Part shown: one piece after another, positions 1 to 12,409 of the stretch
Position numbering within the stretch: the stretch's first letter is position 1
Layout: each line of letters begins with the position of its first letter
Assembly (NCBI RefSeq): GCF_023101765.2
Contig: NC_064230.1
Location: forward strand, 2,976,001 to 3,040,000
Reading direction: 5' to 3'
Length of the DNA stretch: 64,000 nucleotides
Source: Spodoptera frugiperda
Taxonomy: Eukaryota; Arthropoda; Insecta; Lepidoptera; Noctuidae
Translations under genes and position numbers: made by a program
The notes under the pieces: model-generated
What the model was told of the DNA's origin: nothing
What the model saw: only the letters and a program-made list of their open reading frames with translations
Databases searched by the model: none

Positions 1-848
1 ATGCCCGTCGAAGCGAAACGAAATGACGTTTTTTATGGTTGATAGTACTTTGATAGTTTATGGAACATAAAGTTTTGTATGGAAGGGTGTTAATAACGCC
101 TCGCTGTCGAGTAGGGGGCTGAACAATTAACTTTACTACCCTTTCTTGAGTAGACACGACGAATTGTTCAATGCACAAAGCATTTTATTTAGTAAGACTT
201 TCCCATCAATTCGAGTGGGAATTAAAACCAGTTTCTGTCAACATCACTTGGTATTTTATGTGAAGATGTCATTCTGTATTTTACTACTCAATAGAGGTAA
301 ATACAACTTATTTTCTATACATTTGTTCCCATTTTTATCATATCTCAACAGGATCACAACATAAATATCCCTAAATTGACCTCAACACAACAAAAATAAT
401 TAGTCCAATAACTCCATACAAGTGCAAATACAGCCAAAAATACCCTAAACGTTACAAAACTTCTAGATTTCAGCTCCAAAACAACAATTACTTTTAAATC
501 CGCCATTTCCAACGCATACATCGTCAAAATGAGGTCAGTAGAATGCGTACGTGATCGAAACAAGGAGGGGATACAAATAAGGTCATGTGAGTTCCAATGT
601 TTACGTTTCATCCTTTTAAAAATATACTGTTTAAAAGGATCCTACATCAAGAGCCCGTGACAGGCTACTGCTGTATCTCTACCATGAGTTTGAAGCAATA
701 GTTTTTGTCGATAGTCGCTAGCGACGACGTCAATTGTTTGTATGGCAAATTTTAGTTACACAGTTGACCGGTAGAGTGGATCACTGGTTTATTTGAGATT
801 AATTACATAATACATACAGAGATCGTTGTGTGGGTCTCATTACCATTG

Positions 849-873
849 TCAACTGATGGTAGCGGTGACTGTC
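849..873. repeat. Single relative of the 104-bp minisatellite
   Basis: 'aactgatggtagcggtgact' is the reverse complement of a piece of each minisatellite unit (for example near 13480-13505). Confidence 0.55.
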
Positions 874-1412
874 GAGAATTGAATATAGGCACATTAATTA
901 TAATGTTTTAAAAACTATGGTGCTACAGCTAAACAAAATTATCATGGTCATATACACAAGTACCAACAAAAATAAGTGTAAATGAGATAGCAATACAATT
1001 TGCATTAAAAACTTGTTTCAAACAAGGCTGTCTTCTTTTTTTATCGTACATAGCCTCAATAATAATAAGTTAATGAGTGTTATAATTTGCAAAGTGTTTG
1101 TTACGAATACACCTAAACAGCGGAACCGATTTTGATGAAACTTTTGTGTAAAGATAGATGACATTTTGAAGAGTCGAAATAAATGAATGAATATTTGCAT
1201 ACATCTAGTTCATACAAATAAATACATTTAGGGTCTAAATAACCAAAACATTTCTCTTTATCTGATTAAAGGGGAATGAAAATGGCCATAGGGCGTCGTT
1301 GGGGCAAGTAACAAAGGTTGAATCACAATTCATTATTAAAAGGGCTTTTAGATTGACATATTAAACTTGGGATTGTACGAGAGAGGGTAGAAATGTCCAT
1401 TTATATAAAATA

Positions 1413-1555
1413 CTAGCTTTTGTCCCGTGTTTTCGTGGGACAAAAAGTAACCTATGTGTTATTTTAGATTCAGATCCCTTCAGCCGTTTTAACGTGATTC
1501 GAGTAACAAACATATACACAAACATTCACATTTATAATATTAAGTAAGATGAGTT
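1413..1555 (+). mobile_element. Helitron-like fragment
   Basis: 'ctagcttttgtcccgtgttt' with 'caaaaagtaacctatgtgtt' and 'ttttaacgtgattcgagtaa'. Similar strings recur at 30360-30500 and 62390-62470. Confidence 0.45.
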
Positions 1556-2489
1556 TAGTATAATATTATCATATGAGACTTCTATGCCTGTAATGCACAA
1601 TCAAACAACTCCTACAAAATAGATTTACAAAAAAAATGCCCTACTACAATGTAGGTGTAGGTCTGCCTTATCAGAAAAAAAATCTATTTTAGTCACACTC
1701 GGAACTGCGAACCTAGATATTATTATCAAATACCAAAGTGACCGTTTTTATCATTACCATTTTTATCAATCTACCTACTACCTACCTACCTACATACGTA
1801 CATACGGACGGACAAAGAAACTAATCAATTATTATTAATACAAGGCCTTTCCTATTTAGGCTAGAAGATACATTTTTTATCATAAATAGGTTAAATATAC
1901 CAATGTCAGCCTGTGCTGAGCAAAAGGGTCTTCTCATACGGAGAAGAAATGAGCATTAGAGCATTAATTGCCGAAAGAAAACTGTTGAAGACAAATCTTC
2001 CGCTAAGCATCGGTCACCAGAGTCCGACATGGCGATTAACGTGTAAATCACCAAGATTGATCAAGGCGGATTAGCGATTTCAAATTAATAATGTAAGAAT
2101 CTAAAGAAGTATGCAAGGATTGAATACAACGTCCATGGATCGAAGGTGAATATACATTATGTATTATATTTTATTTATCAAATCAAAATACATAACGAAT
2201 AAAAAAATAAGACGCAATATGCTAATAAGCGCAAATAAAATTAATATGATACCGATACAAGCTCACAACAGCTCAATGATTTTAATTTCAAGGCAAAATA
2301 CGATTCGTGCAAAATACGCGAAGACTATAATATATTTGTAATCTGACAATTGATCAAACATATATATGTACAATAAGAAATATGTTTTTAAAACGATAAC
2401 TGGCGTCAACGATATTCTTTATACGCAGTTATAATTATTTATTTTATAATTAACTTAAGGCTCTGTTACATAATTATATACTCTCTTAT

Positions 2490-2850
2490 GAGATAGGGGG
2501 TAAAGGGGTAGACGGATCACCTGGTGGCAAGTAATCAGCGCCACTCGTAGACACACTAGGAAAGATAAAAGTGTGTTACCAGCCTATTGAAGAAAGGTGC
2601 CTCGGTACTCTTTTTTGGGGTGGGAAAATCATCCAATGACTTGGGCGAGGCGAGAGGGTGTGTCAGACTCTTACTGACTAAAACCACCCCGTTCCTAGTC
2701 CTGCTTTTCGAGCCGGAGCCCCGGTAATCCGCTAAGCAGTCCGCAGCTCCGGAGCGGCATCAACCGATCGGCTTCGGTACCTTAACTCGAGAAGTTTCCT
2801 GCGCAGTCGTCATATCGCTTCGGTCGGGCCGACCTATTTGTGACGAATCT
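2490..2850. repeat. B repeat interrupted by a C repeat
   Basis: The 5' part of family B (2490-2612) and its 3' part (about 2757-2850, 'cgcttcggtcgggccgacc') flank a C repeat in reverse orientation (about 2613-2756). This shows that C inserted into B. Confidence 0.65.
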
Positions 2851-3295
2851 TATTTGTCCTACATAAAAAAATAGCTCCCGTATTTGTAAATACCTTCTAC
2901 ATAATGCTTCCTTTAACCATCTAAGTAAAATACATATTTAAAAAAAACGTTGAGCCGAGTATTACAAACCAAAGTAACATTTCTTCATATATTTTCAACC
3001 TTAGTCTTCGGTAATAACGTCGATTATAAATAAATTTTAACTTATATGCGTCCGTCTGTATGATTTGCCTCGCCAACACAGCTGCATCGTTTGTCTTCAC
3101 TTTGTGCCAACTTAAAGGACATCGAACTGATGGAAACAAAGGATTTACGAAATGTTTCTCAGTGTACCAAGTAAAATACTGTTAAGTGGAAGCAGAATTT
3201 ATAATTAGACATACATATTTAAATGTCATAACTAATAAACGACCATTTTTAAAACTGACTTGATACTAAGACTCAGGCAACTAGTCGTAACTTAG

Positions 3296-3415
3296 TCGGA
3301 TAGGGGCAAACGAGCAGACGAGTCACCTGATGGTAAGCGATCAGCGCCGCCCATGGACACCCGCAATACCAGAGGAGTTATAGGTGCGTTGCCGGCTTTT
3401 TAAAAAGGAATACGC
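3296..3415 (+). repeat. B repeat, 5' fragment
   Basis: 'cgagtcacctgatggtaagc' and 'gcgccgcccatggacac' through 'gtgcgttgccggctttt'. Confidence 0.65.
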
Positions 3416-5754
3416 TCTTTTCTTGAAGCTTTTAAGGTCGTATCGATTCAAACATTTCAAAAGCATAATCAAATCAACCGATAAACGTAATTTTATCGAC
3501 ATATTAACAACTATACCAATCACACCAGTATTTCTTATACAAAAAACTGCCTTAAATAAGTAACATTTTTGACAGACCAACTCTTCAGTGACACCAGACA
3601 AACAGGGGCCTGTTTAGTCCTACCCACCGATAATCATTGACGTAGTTATACCGAAGATTCGATATCAATAAAATTAGTTATATCGTACATCGTATGAAAC
3701 AATAAAAACAAGTATAAAACACGACCTTTACACACCTATCGCGGCATGACTCTTCATGATTAAAAATCAGTAAATAAATTGATTATTCACTTCTTTATTT
3801 ATCGTTCGAAAACCTTTTTTTAATTGTGTGTTTGTCATGATTAAAGTTTTATCAGTAATGTTACAACTAAGATTGAGAAATCCATCTAATGAGTGCATGT
3901 TAAGGCAGGTTACCTAAAATGGTCTAATTTGAACTTAAAAGTGTCCTAAAACCGCCAATAAGAGTACTTTCAGGCTTAAAGCTACTTATTATTGTAGCAT
4001 TCGGTTAATCCTTTAAAGGAAAATCTCCCAAATATGAAATTACATAAAACTTAAATTTCCGCAACGCCTTTTATGGAATGGCGGACATTTTGGCTTTTAT
4101 TTGAATCTTCAGTCCTATTCGGATCTGTTTATAACGGTTGATGACGTAAACTTGACGTCACAAACAAATAGTTTAGTAGTCATCGTTAAAGAAACAGATT
4201 AACTGATTTTCACGTGTTCGACACGTGCGCCGTTGTTTTTATTTCGGCTTTAATTTATAGTGATTATTCGGATCGTTAATTCATGCACGTTGGATGGCAC
4301 GCCGTTTTATAAATACCTAATAGATTTTTCTTTATATAACGTACTTTAGAGAACGCTTGGAATCTTTAAAGTCTTCAGTGATAAAACCAAATATAACACC
4401 TACTTTTCATCAGTTATTAACATCGAGTGCCATATAATAGGGGTGTGAGTCTATTGACTACAACTTTTAATACCTAAAATCGATCTCTGAAGCTTCTCTA
4501 CAGGGCTTAGTATCAATTACTTACTTCGAAAGTCCCAACTAAAGCCTTCTTACCCTCTGTTACTTAAGACAACGAAAGGTGCACATTAAGTATAGTATTT
4601 CGTCTCCAATTTGCACATCCGATCAACTGGCTTGAACATATGCCTGAGGGACAGATGGTGTATCAAATATCAGCTGCTCCGATTGCCTTTTTACGATTTT
4701 TATGCCTTCATTTGGCTTCTTTATGATTATTGATTTTAAAGATCGCATTTCGCTGTATTTTAAGTGGTTGGGTTATGTTTTTTAGTCATTTTATTGTCAG
4801 GTGAATGACTGCTACTAATTTATATGCCATAGTTTACCTTAAAAGTTTAACTTTTCCTTTATTTATCTTGTTTTCCACAAGCGAATAGCAGTTTTTTCTG
4901 TTTGATACTATAATATTCATCTTTATACCAAAATTTAAATAGATTCTTACTAGAAAACCGTCCGAAAAGACCGAAAATCACCAAAAATTACGCATTTAAC
5001 AGTTTCAATGTAAAACGGAATTAACTAATGTTACAAAACATTGAATTAACGATAATCTTCACGCTGCTGACGTTACAGCCAGCTGCGTAGTTACATGTCG
5101 ACATTGTATGGCGTTATCTGCCCCAAATATAGAGCTTATCTTTTTTAAAACTCGGACGCGTTCAATAAAAATTGCGTTTAAAGTGCCATGGAGGTTTTAT
5201 GTTGGGTTTTAGTTTACATGTAATATGTATTGTAGAGAAAAATGTTTTATTCGCAATTGGTGTTCGAAAACAGCAGAGTTAGTTACTTAACATAATGCAA
5301 TTTAACGCCCAATTTTCGACAGACAACCAGACAATCCCTAGTGATACAAGCGAATCCGGAGTTAGACTGAAAATAGAATCTAAATACCTTAGAAAAAGTT
5401 GAAAAATTATCGATCATGTTAGAGAAACCCCCTTCTATAAATCGTCTAAAAATATAAACATACAATTATCACCCGACGTCGATTGTCCTTCATTACGGCT
5501 ATATAGACGAAAAACAACTCTTTAATAAATATTTATCTAGTTTCAACTGCGTCTTAATTTAATTCGAGGCTATATTTACCTATATGCAGCGTGTCACGTA
5601 ATCAAGCTATGTATGTGTGTGGTAAAGAGGAAAAGTGGGGACAGAAGCATCTTATAGGATGAAAACGGGGCCGATCTTTAACGACAGACATTTTATGGTT
5701 ATTTTTAGCTTAAGTAGGTAAATAGGTACCTACAGAAATGTGTATACTACTGAG

Positions 5755-5905
5755 GAGTTTAGTACGAGTTTGCTTTACGTTTAACGAGATAGATACGAGT
5801 CTGCGTTCGGCCCTCTCATTGGCCGACTCTAATGAACCATCCAATCAGATCGCTGAACGCACACTGTTTTAAACGTAAAGCTAACTCATACTAAGTACTC
5901 CCTCT
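5755..5905. mobile_element. A-family foldback MITE
   Basis: The left arm 'agtacgagtttgctttacg' pairs with the right arm ending 'ctcatactaagta', and the centre is GC-rich ('tgcgttcggccctctcattg'). It has no coding capacity. Confidence 0.75.
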
Positions 5906-6464
5906 GATAGTTATCAGATTTTGGAGAAAAAATAGAGTAAAAATCCAGTAATTTTAAAGTTTCTGTCTCAGTTGTTGTTTTACACATACATTTATGTGTA
6001 TAAAAAAATTGATAATAATTCTAAGAAAGAATAAACCAATGAACTAATAGAAATAGAATGTGCTATGTACATATGTCAAATTATATCAGCTGTAAAGCGT
6101 CCACACAGGAGAAATTCCTAGAGCATTTATTCAAATGAATTCATCTCAATGTCGGGAATCCCACACTAGTTGGAAATCAGTTAGAAATTCTAGGAAACTC
6201 ATACATGCATACATGTATTTTGTGCTACTATATCCTCAAATTAATATTACAAGGATACCAAAACTTACAAAACCTGTGTAAAAATCAGTGTACACTGTAG
6301 TCATTATAACAAATGATGCAAGTCCTAAAATGGTACAAAGGACTCAGATTTTAATGGTGACTCATTATCACTGAGTCAGTACAGAATTACAATACATATA
6401 TAGTCATACATTATATTGAATATTGCTGACTAGACTATTTTGTGTATATTTGAGCTTTTCACTC

Positions 6465-6625
6465 AATACCATTAGTATGAGTTTCCTTTATTTAAAGTAA
6501 TCGAAATGAGAGCATGTTCGGTGTTCTGATTGGTTGGTTTATTCGAGCTGGCCAATCAGAGTGCTGAACACACTCTTGTTTCAATTACTTTAGGCGTAAA
6601 ATAAACTCATACTAAGGGTACAGTT
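6465..6625. mobile_element. A-family foldback MITE
   Basis: 'gtatgagtttcctttattta' to 'aactcatactaagggtac'; the two arms pair through 'gctctgattggttggtttat' / 'ggccaatcagagtgctg'. Confidence 0.78.
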
Positions 6626-9344
6626 CTACTTAAGTCTAACCTTGTAATTTTATGCTGAAATAGCTGAATAGTATTTATTATATCTTAGATACACAATAAA
6701 GTTGTTTATTTTGAAAAAAGGCTAAAGAATAGTTCTTTGTCATGTCAATATTCTTATAAAGGCAGTTGAATTCAATGTTTTCTAATAAACTACTGAAGAG
6801 AAAGTCGAGAGATCACGGTCCAATTTTGAAGTCCAGACATTGGTCCAAAAACAGTGTTTTTTTCCATTATGACAAATGAGTCTCTAATATGAAGTTGTCG
6901 ACTATACTGCCAGAGATATCCTTAAGAGAGTTGGTGGGATATTCGACTTTAAAACTTTGGTATAATGTAATACAAGACAAAATAATGTTAAAAATCATAT
7001 TATACAAATCTTGGTAGTATACAAACAAAACGAGTAGGAATCCTGTTAGAAAAAGTACTAATTAATCCCCAAAATTGGTACATAAAGGTATTTCAAATCA
7101 ACGGTAACATAAATTACTTTTTTTCCCTCGTTAATAAAGTTTTTCTTAACTAAAACTTAAAAAAAAAGTGAAACTGAATTCCCAAGTATTTCACCACAGT
7201 ACAAAATTACGATTATTCGTGGATAGATAAAAAAAAAGATTATGCAATTCCAACATGTTTCAACATGTGTGTCTAATTTTAGCTGCGGTTTAATCAAACT
7301 GAATTAAAACATAGACTTCTAAACTAACTGAAGGTCTCTAGAAATTTCTAGAAACACTTTTAGATGCTAAAACTTAAGTTTCTCTCTTATGATTTAAGTT
7401 GTAGGAGGTAATTTCGAAAATTTATGAAATAAATTAATTTTAGGTTATAATTTTAAAAATGAAAATGTGTTAAATATATTCATATAGGTATCATTCCAGC
7501 ACGACAACGGTGACACAGGTTACATAAAAACTAAGTCTATAGATGACCTAAGTTCTTAGTCAACTTTCTAGACTCAAAAAACTTTTTAAATATCAATTAA
7601 AACCGTCGATTTCACTCCTGCGAGGGCCTCTACACATCGTATATGCAAATAAAACACATGCAAATACGGAATTTCGCCATAAAAGACACTGGTTGACCCA
7701 AAAAACTGGCTTGACGACCAAAGAGGTTATCTTTTAACAAAGAGAAATATCACACAAAAAGAAAGCGTAATGGCCGCGGATTTTTATGAAATTGTATAGT
7801 TAAAGACTTACCCGGATGCTTCCGTGGTGGGTTTTTGTATAAAAACCACCCTATAAGTGATGATTTTTTCGTTTCTCACACTTCACGAACTAAATCAAGA
7901 ATGCCTGACAGATGACTGATGGTCCAAAGATGGCCGCCCAAAAACGACAATTACGTCATTCCGCGGGAAAATTAAAACGACCGTTACACTTCCTTTTTAT
8001 GTTTTTTTACACTTTTAAAATAAATAAATGCACTTAAAAATATCACTTACCTCATAAAAGTTAAAATTTGTGTGATGACTGGTAATATCCAATGGACTTT
8101 TGTTAATACATCAGTAAATTATTCAGTCCGATTCCTCGCGCTGTTGCCAGATAGGGATTGCGTCAGATAGTGTATAACGTTCAGAGACACACATTTCAAA
8201 ACACTGTAGCATTACTTTGTGAAATTCACGCACGAAATGATCACAGGTTTAACTTAAGATGCTAAAAATCTAACTAGAAAACCCCTAGTAAAAGATTTCT
8301 CTTATAAGAAAAGTAGGGAAGAAGAACGGCAACGTCGCTTTTAACACTGTTTGAACAAAGACTTGTTCTTTTAAAATAACTTTTTTATTCTCACGATGTA
8401 AATTGAGAGTAAACTATAACTTTAATTACGAAAATGATATCAAAATTGTATAATAAGATACAAAGTGACGAAATTAACAGACGCTTATTCGAACAAGGTA
8501 CAAAAATAACTGACTCGCGTACAACTTGTTTTTGTTTCGTTTGTTCTCTGGCGTTGTAAACAATGGGGGTCAGTGTTGCTACTACAATATTGAACCAAAA
8601 TCTACCGTTATGAACATTTAACTTATATTATTTGTAAATTCTTTTATTAAGTGACGTTATTTAGTGTTTAAAATATTACAGTAATTATTTTAGATACTAA
8701 TTGGAATCTTATTATATTCAGTTTTAGTTGAGAAGGAAACATTATGTCGTATTTGCTACCAAAACTTTTTGACGTTCTTTGTGTAATCATGTATTTTTTT
8801 CTTTTCCTAACTAAGTAATGCATTATAACAATTTATAAACTTGGTAAAATTATACAAAACTTCGATAGTAATGCTTCCAAATCGTATTAAGTTTCACATT
8901 TAACAGCTAAATGGTCGAAACAATTACATTTTTGTGCTACGTGACGAGTACCATGTTACCTATTAATCAATATTTTGTTGATTAAATCAGCATTTACATT
9001 CATTGGCATTTTTTTTTAAACCTGAATCTCTGCTATATAACATAATTAACTATAATAATATCTGTTGTTTGCAGTAGTCCTAATGGAATTGCCAAGAGAC
9101 AGCTGCTTAAAGCGCGGGAAAATAATCTATTATATACCCCCCGCAGGAGGTCATTGTTCAGCATTAAACGTATTAAACGCGGTTTTTTGTGAAGATTCTT
9201 TCCGATTTCGACAGTCTGTATCATAAAATTGATAGGCATAAGTATAAAAATAAGGATTTCACACACAAAAACATATTTCCCTAGTTTTTCATCGCTGTGG
9301 TGGAAGTATTTAACAAAGTCTGTGCTTTCCTGAAAAATAAAAAC

Positions 9345-9440
9345 CTGGGAGTCTTCAAAGTCCATATGAATAGGATGCTATGGAAAGATGTTATCTATCG
9401 TAGGCCACATCGGTCATCGAACAGTGGCCAGTAAACGCCG
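9345..9440 (+). mobile_element. Possible ancient Jockey/CR1 LINE 3'-end remnant
   Basis: The segment beginning 'ctgggagtcttcaaagtcc' and continuing 'atgaataggatgcta' matches the end of the EN-RT ORF of the LINE at 21437-21490 (LGVFKARVNRLL). The similarity is short and diverged. Confidence 0.35.
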
Positions 9441-10727
9441 TTGCTATAAGAAAAAGTCTAAGAGTAATGTGGCCTTGCTCTCCAACCCGGTTATCTAATA
9501 AGATCCATCAATTTACTAATAGTCGGACATAGCCGAGTTCATAAACCAATCATAAAAATAAACAATAAGGCCCATAGTATAATATAGCATAGTCCAGCTA
9601 CAGATAGTCACAGATAGACAATGCTGAAGTTACATTATGATTTTTACTGTGATACTATCAACTACCAATCTTTGTTGATGGCTGGAATTTGGGTTTGTTG
9701 CTGCTATTCTAGTTGTCTGTTATTGTTTCTGCCACATTCTTTAGGCCAAGAAGCAATATAATCAGACATTATAATCTATAATTAAAATGATCGAATATTA
9801 CAAGATAAATCGGTGAAATGAGGCATTTATATGAAGTAAAAAACAAGTATAATAAAAGAAACAATTTTATTTGTTTTAAACTTAATTTTAAATAATATGC
9901 ACTTAAATAACTACAGATATTTATGAAAATCTTAAAGATAAAACAATAATAATATGTCAAAACGAAACTACGGCAAGCTTATTCTACAAAACAAAATGTT
10001 ATGCGTATACAAAGTTTATAATTGGTAGACATTACCAAATATGAAAAAAAATTACAACGTGATATAGCATAATTTGTATGGAAACATATCCAATTATTAT
10101 AAAAGAGATCGTATTACTAAAACTAATACACCAATCTCACTTCTCACAAAACTACCATTCTGGTAGGATTCTCAAAAACTGTAAACACAAAAGGAAACAT
10201 CGTATTTCTGTATACCTTGACCGATTTACTTTATTTTACAGAAATATGACGAAAATATAAAATATATAAGAAACATATAAATATGTGTATCATCGATCAA
10301 TGTCATATGAAATATGTCGCGATGATTCGGTGCTAAAAATAACAGCACCAGCTGTTTTATATAAAAAATATTCTCAGTTCAAAAATATAGGTATTGGAGG
10401 GAAGCGAAGGGTATTTGTTAAAAATCTTGAGAGACACTTTTAGATCGACCTTATTAATGAAAATATAAATGAAGACTAACTGTAAACCGTGACTTTGATA
10501 GCGTTAAAATCAAGAACTCTATTTTTTTAATGGATAGTCTTCGATCACTAATATAAAGTGATTGAAGTGGATAGTATATTACTCCGGTATAAAAAGTACC
10601 AAGCGCTACCTTAGACCCTAATCTATCTCAGTACGATGTAATCTTTCCTGGATTGAATAACAAACATACAGCCGTATAAACAAAGTATAATAAATATTTT
10701 GTTCTTTTTTGTCTCACACCCACATCT

Positions 10728-10895
10728 ATACTACCTAATATATAAAGCTCAAGAGTTTGTATGTATAAACGCAGTAAATTTCGAAACTACTGGTCCAATT
10801 TAAATAATAATTTTTGTGATCAGGCTATAAAACATCACGCTACGATCAATAGGAGCCGAGTAGAGCGGGTGAAACAGCGCTGAAGTAGCTAATAT
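10728..10895 (+). mobile_element. E-family Helitron-like repeat
   Basis: 'ataaagctcaagagtttgta' through 'gctataaaacatcacgctac' to 'gaagtagctaata'; related copies at 52090-52280 and 60720-60875. Confidence 0.6.
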
Positions 10896-11028
10896 GGAAA
10901 TATACAGCAATTATGTAGTGGTATAATTTCAAGACATTTTTGTGAACTTTCACAATTGAATATTGTTTGAAGGCACTATATAACACCTGCATAAAACTAC
11001 TTATAATTTATGCTATGCTGGTACACTT

Positions 11029-11719
11029 TCGGGGCATGGATGTTTTGGGAAGTTTCTGTGTCGCATAGGCAGGGAGCCGGACGCTCGGTGCTATCACTGC
11101 GTCCATTGTGAGGAGGATACGGCGCAGCATACACTTGTGGAGTGTGCGGCTTGGGACGGGCCGCGTCGTGCCCTCAAATCGGAGATCGGTGACGACCTGT
11201 CACTGCCGATTGTTGTCCAAAAAATGGTTAGCAGTGCAGAGTCGTGGGATGCAGTGGTGTCCTTCTGCGAAGATGTCATGTCGCAGAAGGAGGCTGCGGA
11301 GAGGGAAAGGGAAGTCACAACTTCTGTACCTTCTCGCAGCAGGCGCACCGGGCGTCGAAGGAGAGCAGAAATTGCTCTCTTTCGACCCCCCTAAATGGGT
11401 CCGGGGACGGTGGACTTGGGGAAGTCCCCGTTATCCCGTTCTATAGGACCCGAGATGGTGGCGCGTGTTGTGTCCATGCGCGCCTCCGAGATGTAGCACA
11501 GAGGAGGTCAACACCTCACTCTTCTGTGCATTTTGAGGTGGGGTCTGGCAAAGCAGGCCGCCACGAGTTCGGGGGCCGAGGAAGAATTTCGTTTCCCGCA
11601 CCCTCGTACCCACGTGTGAGACGGGACACCGGGGTGGGTTTTAGTCAGTAAGAGTCTGACAGTTCCTTTCGTCCTCCCCAGGCGAGAGGGCTCCATGAGG
11701 ATTTCCCACCTTGGGGTCA

Positions 11720-11741
<22 letters not shown>
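11029..11741 (+). mobile_element. 5'-truncated R1-type LINE with target-site duplication
   Basis: The 14-bp sequence ATGCTGGTACACTT occurs at 11015-11028 and again at 11742-11755, flanking a segment that ends in 23 A residues (11719-11741). This is a textbook target-primed insertion. Inside are the C-terminal end of an RT ORF and a GC-rich 3' UTR. The exact duplication and clean A-tail suggest a fairly recent event. Confidence 0.93.
11032..11394 (+). pseudogene. C-terminal fragment of R1-clade LINE ORF2
   Basis: The frame reads GHGCFGKFLCRIGREPD, then the zinc knuckle CYHC-VHCEEDTAQHTLVEC and AAWDGPRRAL, ending at TAA 11392-11394. The GHG-F-YL/FL motif followed by a CCHC-like cluster is typical of the end of ORF2 in R1/TRAS/SART-type LINEs. 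Everything upstream (endonuclease, RT) is missing because of 5' truncation. Confidence 0.85.
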
Positions 11742-11750
<9 letters not shown>

Positions 11751-12159
11751 CACTTGCACAAATAACTATGTAAATAGTTTTAATATAAAACTGTTTTAAA
11801 AAACAATTTTGCTTATGCTGTTTCTAAACATGAATGAAACAGTATGAACTTTTTTAAAGTCATACAAACATCTTATTACAATACCATATTGTCTTACTAG
11901 ACATTACTTTCACATTTGAAAGCATTCTTATAGTTTCACAAACTATAATTTCAGCTAAAAGATTACTTTTTGTAGTAGACGAGCCTACGATGCTAAATTG
12001 GTATTTACTCGAGCGTCGTAGACCTACCTAATGGATTTTGAATATAATATGGTGATAGAAAGAAAAAAATGATTTACTGTCATTTCTCGTCCACCGATGG
12101 CGAAGAGAGGAATCCACAGTCCTTTAAAATATGGTAGATAACTAATTTCTATTTCAATG

Positions 12160-12345
12160 TCCGTCTTGTAGATTATTTTGAAATATAAGACACGTATTTT
12201 TTATCTTGTTACGGAAACAAAACACTTTCGAAGATATATCGATTTGAAATATCGCGTGACGACACTTCTAGGTACATTTTATACGTAGAAATGATGTATT
12301 TGCTCCCACTTCTAAACTTTGATTCGTTTTATCTAGGTATTGTTA
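12160..12345. mobile_element. L-family MITE
   Basis: 'acacgtattttttatcttg', 'atatatcgatttgaaatatc' and 'cttctaaactttgattcg' match, in inverted order, 36925-37135. It lies just beyond the 3' end of the PHF7-like gene. Confidence 0.7.
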
Positions 12346-12409
12346 TCTTATACTTAGATATAAGAGAGTTAAGGCTACAATTTATATTTCACATGATAAC
12401 AAAACTGAC

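Larger units (their letters stand above)
1..2489. other. Intergenic, no gene seen
   Basis: AT-rich DNA with a Helitron-like fragment (1413-1555), a short CTAC-rich simple repeat (about 1770-1805) and one minisatellite relative (849-873). No frame here shows domain similarity or plausible exon borders. Confidence 0.6.
3416..10727. other. Intergenic, two MITEs, no gene confirmed
   Basis: Apart from the A-family MITEs and a possible LINE scrap near 9345, this is unique AT-rich DNA. A strong donor sequence (GAG|GTAAGTGATA on the minus strand at 8049-8059) follows a more GC-rich segment (7900-8200). It could mark a non-coding first exon of a gene that lies off the left edge, but no coding exon was found. 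Confidence 0.45.

Noticed and set aside
9033..9365. 110-codon minus-strand frame opening with ATG
   Set aside because: No domain or splice context; its antisense side resembles a LINE end, so the open frame is probably chance.
11094..11651. Several overlapping frames of 80-135 codons on both strands
   Set aside because: Only the frame ending at 11394 shows LINE motifs; the others come from the high GC content of the fragment.
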